This document shows positions 43,374-51,137 of a stretch of DNA of 63,228 nucleotides, in pieces. A model generated the notes under the pieces. It was not told the DNA's origin. It did not search any database and saw nothing but the letters and a program-made list of their open reading frames with translations. Each line of letters opens with the position of its first letter. The stretch's first letter is position 1. The position numbers and the translations under genes are program-made. The stretch comes from Pseudomonas sp. GM21 (GTDB lineage Bacteria; Pseudomonadota; Gammaproteobacteria; Pseudomonadales; Pseudomonadaceae), in the NCBI RefSeq assembly GCF_000282215.1, contig NZ_AKJS01000078.1:1-63228 (forward strand). Direction: 5' to 3'.

Positions 43374-44522
43374 ATGCGAACCAACAGGATCAACGTACAG
43401 TCAGCGCTAGGTCTGAGCCTGCTTGTACTCGGCTTGAACAGCGCCCGTGCGGACCTGCCGGCTGACACCATCGGCCAGACCGTTTTGGCCTTTCCACCGG
43501 AAGCCCATCGGGCGTATATCGTCGACGTCGAATTCGATAGTTTCGTGGTGGGCCGTGTCACCGTGGTCGACCCCGACAACAAACGCATCCTTGGCATGAT
43601 GCCGACCGGTTTTGCCGCGCCGTCAACGCTGAGCCGCGATAAAAAGACCCTCTACAGCGCCGACATTTACTACTCGCGTGGCACTCGCGGCACGGTTACC
43701 GATGTGCTGACCGCGTGGGACACCTCTACTCTGGCGCCGGCCTGGGAAGTCGTGATTCCACCCAAGCGTGCCGAGTCGCTGACCCAACGCTATGGCTTGA
43801 ATACCAGTGGCGATGACCGCTTCGTCTACGTTTACAACTTCACGCCGTCGACCTCGGTGACCGTGGTCGACACGCAAGCCAAGTCCGTCGCCGCCGAACT
43901 GGCGATTCCGGGTTGCGTGCTCAACTACCCGATCGGCAACCGCCGCTTCGCCTCGCTGTGTGGCGATGGCAGCTTGCAGGTGATCACCCTGAACGACCAG
44001 GGCCAGGAAACTGCGCGCAGCCGCACGCCGTTCTTCGACCCGAACGCCGAGAAGCTCGTAGAGCGCGCGGTGAACGTCGGCGATACCTACTACTTCACCA
44101 CCACGACCGGCACCGTTCGTGCGGTGGATTTCTCTGGCGATGCGCCGAAGATCCTGCCGTCGTGGTCGTTGACCACCGACGAGGAAAAGAAAGCCGGCTG
44201 GGCACCGGGTGGCTGGCAGTTGATGGCCGTGGCGCCGAAGCTCGACCGCTTGTACGTGCTGATGCACGACGGGCATGAAGCGATGAAGTGGGAAGACCCG
44301 AGCCCGCTGATCTGGGCGTACGACCTCAAGACCCACAAGAAAGTGGCGACACTGGAAGCGCCGGCGCCGGTGTGGAGCCTGCAAGCGACGAGCGACGACA
44401 AACCGCTGTTGCTGGGCGCCGATGTCGAGGGCGGCTTGCAGATTTTCGATCTGAAAACCAACAAGCACACGGGCAGCATGCCGAAAGTCGCCAAAACCGC
44501 GACTCAGGTCATGAGCCACTAA
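43374..44522 (+). CDS. aauB: Aromatic amine dehydrogenase large subunit AauB
   Basis: 382 aa periplasmic beta-propeller subunit. The signal peptide is about 1-26 (QSALGLSLLVLGLNSARA). Propeller repeats include AHRAYIVDVEFDSFVVGRVTVVD, DRFVYVYNFTPSTSVTVVD and KLDRLYVLMHDGHEAMKWEDPSP. It is the MauB/AauB heavy-chain family and, with AauA, oxidatively deaminates amines. The downstream light chain keeps AADH-type catalytic residues, favouring aromatic amines over methylamine. It is first of a B-E-D-A operon, with a 13-base gap to aauE. Confidence 0.9.
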   Translation: MRTNRINVQSALGLSLLVLGLNSARADLPADTIGQTVLAFPPEAHRAYIVDVEFDSFVVGRVTVVDPDNKRILGMMPTGFAAPSTLSRDKKTLYSADIYYSRGTRGTVTDVLTAWDTSTLAPAWEVVIPPKRAESLTQRYGLNTSGDDRFVYVYNFTPSTSVTVVDTQAKSVAAELAIPGCVLNYPIGNRRFASLCGDGSLQVITLNDQGQETARSRTPFFDPNAEKLVERAVNVGDTYYFTTTTGTVRAVDFSGDAPKILPSWSLTTDEEKKAGWAPGGWQLMAVAPKLDRLYVLMHDGHEAMKWEDPSPLIWAYDLKTHKKVATLEAPAPVWSLQATSDDKPLLLGADVEGGLQIFDLKTNKHTGSMPKVAKTATQVMSH

Positions 44523-44535
44523 ACGAGGTTCGGCC

Positions 44536-45075
44536 ATGCACTTAGATCCGATCTTCATCATCGCCAGCGCCCTCACCATTGCGGTGTTGCTGGCCAGTGC
44601 CGCGACGCACAAGGTGCGCGCGCCGGCACGGTTTGCCAAGCAATTGGCGGACTACCAACTGTTGCCTGACGTATTGGTGCGCCCGGTCGCTCGTGTGATT
44701 CCAGTGGTAGAGCTGGTGATCGCGTTTGCGCTGCTGGTGCCGGTCAGCCGGTATTGGGCAGCCTTGACGGCGGCCAGCCTGATCGCGCTCTACGCCGCAG
44801 CCATTGGCATCAACCTGTGGCGCGGTCGTCGCGACATCGACTGCGGCTGTGCCGGCCCGGACCAGGCGCAACCGCTGCGTCCGGTCCTGCTGTTGCGTAA
44901 CAGCGTGCTGGTGGGCGTGGCGCTGTTGGCCAGCGTGCTGCCGATGGCCCGCGACCTGGTTTTTTTTGATGGCTTCGTCACCGTTGCCGCCAGCGCCGTT
45001 GCGCTGCTTTTGTACGCCGCAGCCGATGGCTTGCTGGCGAACTCCCCTCTTCTGCTCAAACTGATTGGTAGGTGA
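44536..45075 (+). CDS. aauE: MauE-type membrane protein AauE
   Basis: 179 aa with about five hydrophobic segments and a DoxX/MauE fold. A CGCAGP motif near residue 97 is typical of MauE. It is required for light-chain maturation, together with MauD, in methylamine dehydrogenase systems. An aauD start follows three bases after the stop, so the pair is co-translated. Confidence 0.88.
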   Translation: MHLDPIFIIASALTIAVLLASAATHKVRAPARFAKQLADYQLLPDVLVRPVARVIPVVELVIAFALLVPVSRYWAALTAASLIALYAAAIGINLWRGRRDIDCGCAGPDQAQPLRPVLLLRNSVLVGVALLASVLPMARDLVFFDGFVTVAASAVALLLYAAADGLLANSPLLLKLIGR

Positions 45076-45078
45076 TCA

Positions 45079-45699
45079 ATGGAAGGCTTAATCGTTTCCA
45101 ACGTGTTGCTCTGGATTCTGCTCGCGGCCGTGGCGTTTGCCGTCATGGGCCTGGTACGTCAGATTGGTGTTTTGCATGGTCGCCTGGCTCCGGCCGGGGC
45201 GCTGATGATGGACAAAGGCGTGGCGGTCAACGAAGCCGCACCGCAAGTCACCGCATCCGACCGTAACGGTCGCCCGGTGAACTTCGGTTATGCCGGCGAA
45301 AAGAACCAGCTGCTGTTCTTCCTCTCGCCGACCTGCCCGATCTGCAAATCGCTGTTGCCGGCGATCAAGTCCATCGCCAAGGAACAGGCTGATCGCCTGG
45401 ACGTGGTGTTCATCAGCGACGGCGACATGGACGCCCAACAAAAGCTGATCCGCGAACACAAACTCGAAGACGCCACCTACGTGGTCGGGCCGGAAGTCGG
45501 CATGACCTACCAGATCGGCAAGCTGCCCTACGCCGCGCTGATCGACAAAACCGGCACCTTGCGCGCCAAAGGCCTGGTCAATTCCCGCGAGCACCTGGAC
45601 AGCCTGTTCGAAGTCGAGCACCTGAAAAAGGCCACGTTGCAGGAATACCTCAACAGCCAGCCGCATGCACATGACCACAGCCACGGCCATAGCCACTGA
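45079..45699 (+). CDS. aauD: MauD-type thioredoxin-like maturation protein AauD
   Basis: 206 aa. An N-terminal membrane anchor (VSNVLLWILLAAVAFAVMGLV) leads to a periplasmic thioredoxin fold with the active site CPIC (about residue 90). It forms the six disulfides of the light chain. The C-terminus is HAHDHSHGHSH, a histidine-rich tail not required by the fold that could bind metal. It lies between aauE and aauA. Confidence 0.9.
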   Translation: MEGLIVSNVLLWILLAAVAFAVMGLVRQIGVLHGRLAPAGALMMDKGVAVNEAAPQVTASDRNGRPVNFGYAGEKNQLLFFLSPTCPICKSLLPAIKSIAKEQADRLDVVFISDGDMDAQQKLIREHKLEDATYVVGPEVGMTYQIGKLPYAALIDKTGTLRAKGLVNSREHLDSLFEVEHLKKATLQEYLNSQPHAHDHSHGHSH

Positions 45700-45718
45700 T
45701 TAAGGCAGGGAGACTTTT

Positions 45719-46240
45719 ATGAAACTGCTGGATCTGTTGTTCGAGCGCTCGACCCGTCGAGTGGCCGACACCACCTCACGCCGCAAACTGCTGTCGCGCA
45801 TGGGTTCCTTGATGGTCGCCGGTGCCGCTTTGCCGCTGCTGTTGCCACTGGACCGCACCAGCAAAGCCCTGGCCGCGGACAACCCGAAGGCCGGTGACCC
45901 GGGTGATCCGAACACCTGCGACTACTGGCGCTACTGCTCCATCGACGGCTTTCTGTGCAGCTGCTGCGGCGGGTCGGTGACGTCGTGCCCACCGGGCACC
46001 GAAAGTTCGCAAGTCACCTGGATCGGCACTTGCCGCAACCCGGCCGACGGCAAGGACTACATCATTTCCTATAACGACTGCTGCGGTAAGCAAAGCTGTG
46101 CCCAGTGCGCCTGCACCCGTAACGACAGTGAAGAACCGGCTTATCGCCCGTTCAACAACAACGATGTGAATTGGTGCCTGGCCGCCAAATCGCACATCTA
46201 TCACTGCACCGTTTCGGTTATCCGAGGCGTCGCCATTTAA
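45719..46240 (+). CDS. aauA: Aromatic amine dehydrogenase TTQ-bearing small subunit AauA
   Basis: 173 aa. A twin-arginine-type signal (SRRKLLSRMG) is followed by a cysteine-rich domain. The tryptophans that would form tryptophan tryptophylquinone are Trp101 and Trp152, spaced 51 apart as in Alcaligenes AADH (109 and 160). Asp120 and Thr164 fall where that enzyme has its catalytic Asp128 and Thr172. A GGGAG site precedes the ATG and a strong terminator follows. TTQ formation in mau systems needs the di-haem enzyme MauG; none is in the window. Confidence 0.93.
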   Translation: MKLLDLLFERSTRRVADTTSRRKLLSRMGSLMVAGAALPLLLPLDRTSKALAADNPKAGDPGDPNTCDYWRYCSIDGFLCSCCGGSVTSCPPGTESSQVTWIGTCRNPADGKDYIISYNDCCGKQSCAQCACTRNDSEEPAYRPFNNNDVNWCLAAKSHIYHCTVSVIRGVAI

Positions 46241-46249
46241 CGCGCATTG

Positions 46250-46284
46250 CCGCCGGTTGCTCATGCAATCGGCGGATTTTTTTT
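46250..46284 (+). terminator. Intrinsic terminator after aauA
   Basis: An 11-base stem (ccgccggttgc / gcaatcggcgg, one G-T pair) and a TCAT loop are followed by T8. Confidence 0.9.
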
Positions 46285-46302
46285 GCCCCAAACGCGATCC
46301 CC

Positions 46303-46433
46303 GTAGCAGCTGGCGAAGCCTGCGTCCGGCTGCAAAGCAGTCGTAAAACCAGTACACGCGGTGTATCAGAAAGACCGTGTAAGCCGGGTTTACGACTGCT
46401 GCGCAGCCGGACGCAGGCTTCGCCAGCTGCTAC
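46303..46433. repeat. 131-bp long inverted repeat, family B copy 5
   Basis: It begins gtagcagctggcgaagcctg and ends with its reverse complement. It lies between the aauA terminator and the cytochrome gene. Confidence 0.85.
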
Positions 46434-46466
46434 ACACAGCGTGTTTTTACCGTGGAGGTGCTTGTC

Positions 46467-46988
46467 ATGCGTAGGTTGCTATTGCTCGGCCTGGTTTGCG
46501 TCTTTGCCGCCCCGCTCGCCTATGCCCGGGCCATTCCCGACCCGGCGCAGCGGCATGCGCCGGGCAATGAAGAACTGCAAAAACCCATCGATCAGGCCGG
46601 TTACAGCGTTGGCGTGAATTACCAGCTGCAATGCGCCGGCTGCCATCTGGGCAACGGCATGGGCTCGGCCGCCAATGACACGCCCCGGCTCACCGGGTTT
46701 GTCGGTAACTTCCTCAAGGTCCCTGGCGGTCGCGAATTTCTGGTGCGTGTGCCCGGCATGTCGCAATCGGCGCTGAACAACGCGCAGCTGGCTGACCTGC
46801 TTAACTGGTTGATACGCAAAGACGGCCTGGCGGGTAAAAGCACCCCTGTCGATTACCAGCCTTACAGCGCTGAAGAAGTGGCTGAATTGCGACACGTGAC
46901 TATGCTCAATTTGCCGGGTACCCGGGCAGCGTTGATCAAGGCAATGCGTGCACAAGGCATCGCGATTGAAGATGGCATGAGTGACTGA
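46467..46988 (+). CDS. Exported mono-haem cytochrome c of the aau cluster
   Basis: 173 aa. The signal peptide is about 1-21 (MRRLLLLGLVCVFAAPLAYA). A single haem site (LQCAGCHLGNG) is near residue 58, and MSQSALNNAQLADLLNWLIR follows. It is a possible electron acceptor of the amine dehydrogenase in the periplasm. GGAGG precedes the ATG by 9 bases; a GTG five codons earlier is in frame but less well placed. The 220-base gap from aauA holds a terminator and a repeat, so it may have its own promoter. Confidence 0.85.
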   Translation: MRRLLLLGLVCVFAAPLAYARAIPDPAQRHAPGNEELQKPIDQAGYSVGVNYQLQCAGCHLGNGMGSAANDTPRLTGFVGNFLKVPGGREFLVRVPGMSQSALNNAQLADLLNWLIRKDGLAGKSTPVDYQPYSAEEVAELRHVTMLNLPGTRAALIKAMRAQGIAIEDGMSD

Positions 46989-47164
46989 TCAGACAAGCGC
47001 CGCAAGGGGACACCACTGCAAATACGTGTCATTTTCAACATTATCTACATTTTTTTTCGCGGTCGGACCTCAGACGGCTACCAATCTTCTAGACTCACCG
47101 AAACAGGGGGAACCACGCTCCACGCGTTTTTCCATACGCTGATAAAAAACAAGGAAAAAATACC

Positions 47165-47746
47165 TTGAAAGCTTCGATCATCATCGTTGCGGGCAGCGTG
47201 CTGTTTTCAATGGCGGCTTCAGCCACCGGGGTTATTCCGGTCTTCGACCTGGATTTCACAAGGTCAGCGGATCAAACGCTGAAAAAACTCAACATCACTG
47301 ACGGTTGCATTGTTGATGCTCCGGACCCCGTCTCGTTCACTTATTGCCGGGAAGGCTCGACAACGCTCTGGAAGTATCAGGTGCTGGAACTGCAACAACA
47401 GCCAGCGATCCACACGGCTACACCGCAGTCCCAGATGGGCCATGGACAAATCAGCGTTGTGGAACTCAATAGCCCGGCCTGTGCTGACGAAACCGAGCAT
47501 CATGCAAAACCTGCCATTTCCTGCATGGCCGTACTCAGTCTGCTCGCGCTGTTTCTGCTGATGGGTTTGCGATACACCTACACGGTCGTCCGCCAACACC
47601 AAAGCAAACGTTCGGCGTCTTCGATTCCTCCATGGCAGCCAACGACCGAGCATGTGCCTGAACACCATGCCATGGCAAAGGCGTTGGGCGCGTTTTTTGG
47701 CGCCGCTGTGATGATGATGGTGTATTGCAGCGTCTGCGTTTTTTAA
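47165..47746 (+). CDS. Hypothetical membrane protein
   Basis: 193 aa from a TTG start preceded by AAGGA. There is a signal-like N-terminus (ASIIIVAGSVLFSMAASATG), an extracytoplasmic stretch with two to three Cys, and two hydrophobic helices (about 120-140 and 173-190). I recognise no family. It stands alone between the aau cytochrome and an MFS gene, with lower GC than its neighbours, and may be a recent arrival. Confidence 0.6.
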   Translation: MKASIIIVAGSVLFSMAASATGVIPVFDLDFTRSADQTLKKLNITDGCIVDAPDPVSFTYCREGSTTLWKYQVLELQQQPAIHTATPQSQMGHGQISVVELNSPACADETEHHAKPAISCMAVLSLLALFLLMGLRYTYTVVRQHQSKRSASSIPPWQPTTEHVPEHHAMAKALGAFFGAAVMMMVYCSVCVF

Positions 47747-48025
47747 TCCCGACTTTCCACTGAACATGCAAGTTTCCGGTTTTTTTAGCGCACTTATGTG
47801 TCCGGTCGACCGCTGCATTTCATCGGCTAGAGTTTGAAGCGTGATGGCGAGTGGATATCTGCGCGAAGGTGATTATGCTTCATCTATCCCAGCACACCTG
47901 CGAGGCCGCCCGCTGCGTCCCTGATTCGTGCAATTTGCAATCCGATGGCATCAGCCCCATGGCCTGGGTGCGGCAACTGATGAGAGGTACTCCGGCCTAT
48001 AACAAGAGCAAAACGGAGAACACTC

Positions 48026-49696
48026 ATGGCCGTAATCGACAGTACAACCACGGGTAGCACGCCCAAACGCGGGATCACCAAGGAAGAGCGCAAGGTCATT
48101 TTCGCCTCGTCCCTGGGCACCGTATTCGAATGGTACGACTTCTACCTTTACGGCTCCCTGGCCGCCATCATCGCCAAGCACTTCTTCGCGGGCGTCAACG
48201 AGACCACGGCGTTCATCTTCGCCCTGCTCGCCTTCGCCGCAGGCTTCGCCGTACGGCCGTTCGGCGCCATCGTATTTGGCCGGTTGGGCGACATGATCGG
48301 GCGCAAGCACACCTTCCTCATCACCATTGTCATCATGGGTATTTCCACCGCCATCGTCGGCTTTCTACCCGGCTATGCCACCATCGGCGTGGCGGCACCG
48401 GTCATCCTGATCAGCCTGCGCCTGCTGCAAGGCCTGGCCCTGGGAGGTGAATACGGCGGCGCGGCGACGTACGTGGCCGAACACGCCCCACCCGGCAAGC
48501 GTGGTTACTTCACCTCGTGGATCCAGACCACCGCGACCCTCGGTCTGTTTATGTCGCTGTTGGTGATTCTTGCCTGCCGCACCTTGCTCGGCACCGAAGC
48601 GTTCGAGGCGTGGGGCTGGCGGATTCCGTTCCTGCTGTCGATCCTGTTGCTGATCGTCTCGGTGTACATCCGCCTGCAACTCAGCGAGTCGCCGGTGTTC
48701 AAGAAAATGAAGGAAGAAGGCAAGGCGTCCAAGGCACCGCTGACCGAATCCTTCGCCCGCTGGGACAACCTGAAAATCGTGATCATGGCGTTGCTTGGCG
48801 GTACGGCGGGTCAGGCCGTGGTCTGGTACACCGGGCAGTTTTATGCGCTGTTTTTCCTCCTGCAAATGCTCAAGATCGACGCGCAAACCGCCAACCTGTT
48901 GATTGCCGGTTCGCTGCTGATCGGCACGCCATTCTTCGTCATCTTCGGCAGCCTGTCTGACCGCATTGGCCGCAAGGGCATCATCATGGCCGGCTGCATC
49001 CTCGCGGCGCTGACCTACTTCCCGATCTTCCATGCGTTGACCCAGTACGGTAACCCCGACGTGTTCGTGGCACAGGAGAAAAACCCGGTCACCGTAATCG
49101 CCGATCCGGCCCAGTGCTCGTTCCAGTTCGACCCGGTGGGCAAGGCCCGATTCACCAGCTCCTGCGACCTGGCCAAGAGCGTGCTGGCGAAGAAAGCGAT
49201 TCCTTACAAAAACGAGAAGGCCGAACCGGGCACCGTCGCGCAGGTTCGCATCGGTGACAAAGTGATCCAGAGCTTCGAGGGCACCAGCCTGCCGGCCGCT
49301 GAATTCAAGACCACCAACGACGCCTTCGTCGCCACCCTCGGCACCGCCCTCAAGGAGGCCGGCTACCCCGAGAAGGCCGACCCGGCGAAGACCAACTACC
49401 CGATGGTGTTGCTGTTGCTGACCATCCTGGTGATCTACGTGACCATGGTCTACGGCCCCATCGCCGCGTGGCTGGTGGAACTGTTCCCGGCGCGCATCCG
49501 CTACACCTCGATGTCGCTGCCGTATCACATCGGCAATGGCTGGTTCGGCGGGTTCCTGCCGACAGTGGCCTTCGCCATGGTCGCGGCCACGGGGGATATC
49601 TATTACGGGCTGTGGTACCCGATCGTGATCGCGGTGATGACGGCGATTCTTGGCACGTTCTTCCTGCCGGAAACCAAGGATCGGCAGATCGCCTGA
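48026..49696 (+). CDS. MFS transporter of the metabolite:H+ symporter family with a large periplasmic insert
   Basis: 556 aa. The first six helices carry the MHS signature FEWYDFYLYG, FGRLGDMIGRKHTF and GLALGGEYGGAATYVAEHAP. The second half has GSLSDRIGRKGIIM. An extra soluble segment (about 350-455, with two Cys, CSFQFDP and SSCDLAKS) interrupts the usual helix 9-10 loop. This subclass occurs in Pseudomonas; the substrate is probably a carboxylate or aromatic acid. It is between the aau and tynA groups. Confidence 0.85.
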   Translation: MAVIDSTTTGSTPKRGITKEERKVIFASSLGTVFEWYDFYLYGSLAAIIAKHFFAGVNETTAFIFALLAFAAGFAVRPFGAIVFGRLGDMIGRKHTFLITIVIMGISTAIVGFLPGYATIGVAAPVILISLRLLQGLALGGEYGGAATYVAEHAPPGKRGYFTSWIQTTATLGLFMSLLVILACRTLLGTEAFEAWGWRIPFLLSILLLIVSVYIRLQLSESPVFKKMKEEGKASKAPLTESFARWDNLKIVIMALLGGTAGQAVVWYTGQFYALFFLLQMLKIDAQTANLLIAGSLLIGTPFFVIFGSLSDRIGRKGIIMAGCILAALTYFPIFHALTQYGNPDVFVAQEKNPVTVIADPAQCSFQFDPVGKARFTSSCDLAKSVLAKKAIPYKNEKAEPGTVAQVRIGDKVIQSFEGTSLPAAEFKTTNDAFVATLGTALKEAGYPEKADPAKTNYPMVLLLLTILVIYVTMVYGPIAAWLVELFPARIRYTSMSLPYHIGNGWFGGFLPTVAFAMVAATGDIYYGLWYPIVIAVMTAILGTFFLPETKDRQIA

Positions 49697-49751
49697 GACG
49701 GACAGCGGCCCTCTCCTGCCGAGGGAGAGGGCGGTGTTGAACACCGCAATC

Positions 49752-49846
49752 CCTGTGGGAGCGAGCCTGCTCGCGATGGCGGATTGTCAGGCAGCGCAAG
49801 TGTTGACTGTGCCACCGCCATCGCGAGCAGGCTCGCTCCCACAGGT
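49752..49846. repeat. REPIN after the MFS gene
   Basis: Inverted units tgtgggagcgagcctgctcg and cgagcaggctcgctcccaca flank about 50 bases that are also partly complementary (gcgatggcgg / ccgccatcgc). Confidence 0.85.
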
Positions 49847-49890
49847 TTTGCGTCTTGACTAATCGGCATTAGGGAGAGGGCATGCCTGTT

Positions 49891-50874
49891 TTATTTGACC
49901 AGCCGGGTTTCCTTGGACGGCCGGTAGCCGAAATACGAGCTATAGCATTTGCTGAAATGGCTCGGTGAAACAAAACCGCAGGCCACCAGCACGTCCACCT
50001 GGGACAATTCGGTATGCTGCAGGAGTCGACGCGCCTCGGTGATTCGCAGTTCCAGGTAATAGCGTTGTGGCGTGGTGCCCAGTTGTTCCTTGAACAGGCG
50101 TTCGAGCTGCCGACGTGAACGGCCGGCGTAGACCGCCAGTTGCTCCAGCTCCAGCGGTTCTTCAAGGTTGGCGTGCATCAGCTTGACCACCTCGCGCAAT
50201 GGCGCGCTGACACAGATGTTTTCCGCCGGTTTGATGCGCCGGTAGCGTGACTCTTCAAACGCCAGGATGTCCTCGATCCCCTCGACGAGGGCTTTACCGT
50301 GCAGTTCTTTGATCCAGTCCAGTGCCATGTGAAAGGCCCCCGAAGGACTGGACGCGGTGAGCCGGTCGCGGTCAATCACATAGGGCTCGCTGGTGACATG
50401 CGCCGCTTTGGAAACCTCCGCCAGTGCGGGACGATGCTCCGGGTGAATGGCGCATCGATAGCCATCCAGCACGCCAGCGCTGCCCAAAAACCACGCGCCA
50501 TTCCACAGTCCGGCCAGGGTGACGCCCCGCTCTGCCGCCGTTCTCAACAGGTGGATGAACTCATCGGCGGCCTTCAGCTCTGTGCGATAGCCGCCACACA
50601 CGACCAACAGGTCCAGTTGCTGAATCGCCAACGTATCGAACCGTGCATCCGGCCGGATTACCAGGCCCAGGTCACTGACCACCTCGCCGTCGTTCAAGCC
50701 CAACGTTCGGGAAGCGAACAAACCGGGTCGCAGCAGATTTGCGGTAACAATCGTGTCCAGTGCCTGCGTGAATGCAGGCAGCGAGAAGTGCTCCAGCAGC
50801 AAAAAACCCGTGCGCGTTACCGGCGCAGGCTTGTCAGCAGGCTCGTTTAAATAGCGGAGGTTTTTACCCTTCAT
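49891..50874 (-). CDS. GlxA-family AraC-type regulator with DJ-1/PfpI-like domain
   Basis: 327 aa. The class I amidotransferase-like domain (about 20-185; LDLLVVCGGYRTEL, GVTLAGLWNGAWFLG) lacks the usual catalytic Cys in its nucleophile position (Trp-Asn-Gly). The C-terminal AraC domain has RSRRQLERLFKEQLGTTPQRYY and GFVSPSHFSKCYSSYFG. It is related to regulators of carnitine, betaine and arginine use. Divergent from tynA by 260 bases, so it may act there or on the neighbouring MFS gene. Confidence 0.86.
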   Translation of the reverse strand: MKGKNLRYLNEPADKPAPVTRTGFLLLEHFSLPAFTQALDTIVTANLLRPGLFASRTLGLNDGEVVSDLGLVIRPDARFDTLAIQQLDLLVVCGGYRTELKAADEFIHLLRTAAERGVTLAGLWNGAWFLGSAGVLDGYRCAIHPEHRPALAEVSKAAHVTSEPYVIDRDRLTASSPSGAFHMALDWIKELHGKALVEGIEDILAFEESRYRRIKPAENICVSAPLREVVKLMHANLEEPLELEQLAVYAGRSRRQLERLFKEQLGTTPQRYYLELRITEARRLLQHTELSQVDVLVACGFVSPSHFSKCYSSYFGYRPSKETRLVK

Positions 50875-51137
50875 CCCACCGCTGAATTGCCGTCGTTCGA
50901 TCAATGTCCGACCCACTCGATTACGTTAACTACAAAAGCCAAAACCAGCGGGTTCATTATGCGTCAGATCAGGCGCGCCGGACGCTGGCCGACGCCAAGT
51001 TGTTTATTTTTGGATTAACCTTGGTCAACGATCATTTAGGCACGCAGCAACAGGAATCTGGCAGGATTTCACAAGAAGCCATTTGTTGGCTGTTGCACAG
51101 TGTGGTGTGCTGTCACCGGTTTCCAAGGAACTCAGAA

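Noticed and set aside
50904..51137. N-terminal extension of TynA from an upstream start
   Set aside because: The extra 78 residues precede a clear signal peptide, which must be N-terminal, and AAGGAA supports the later ATG.
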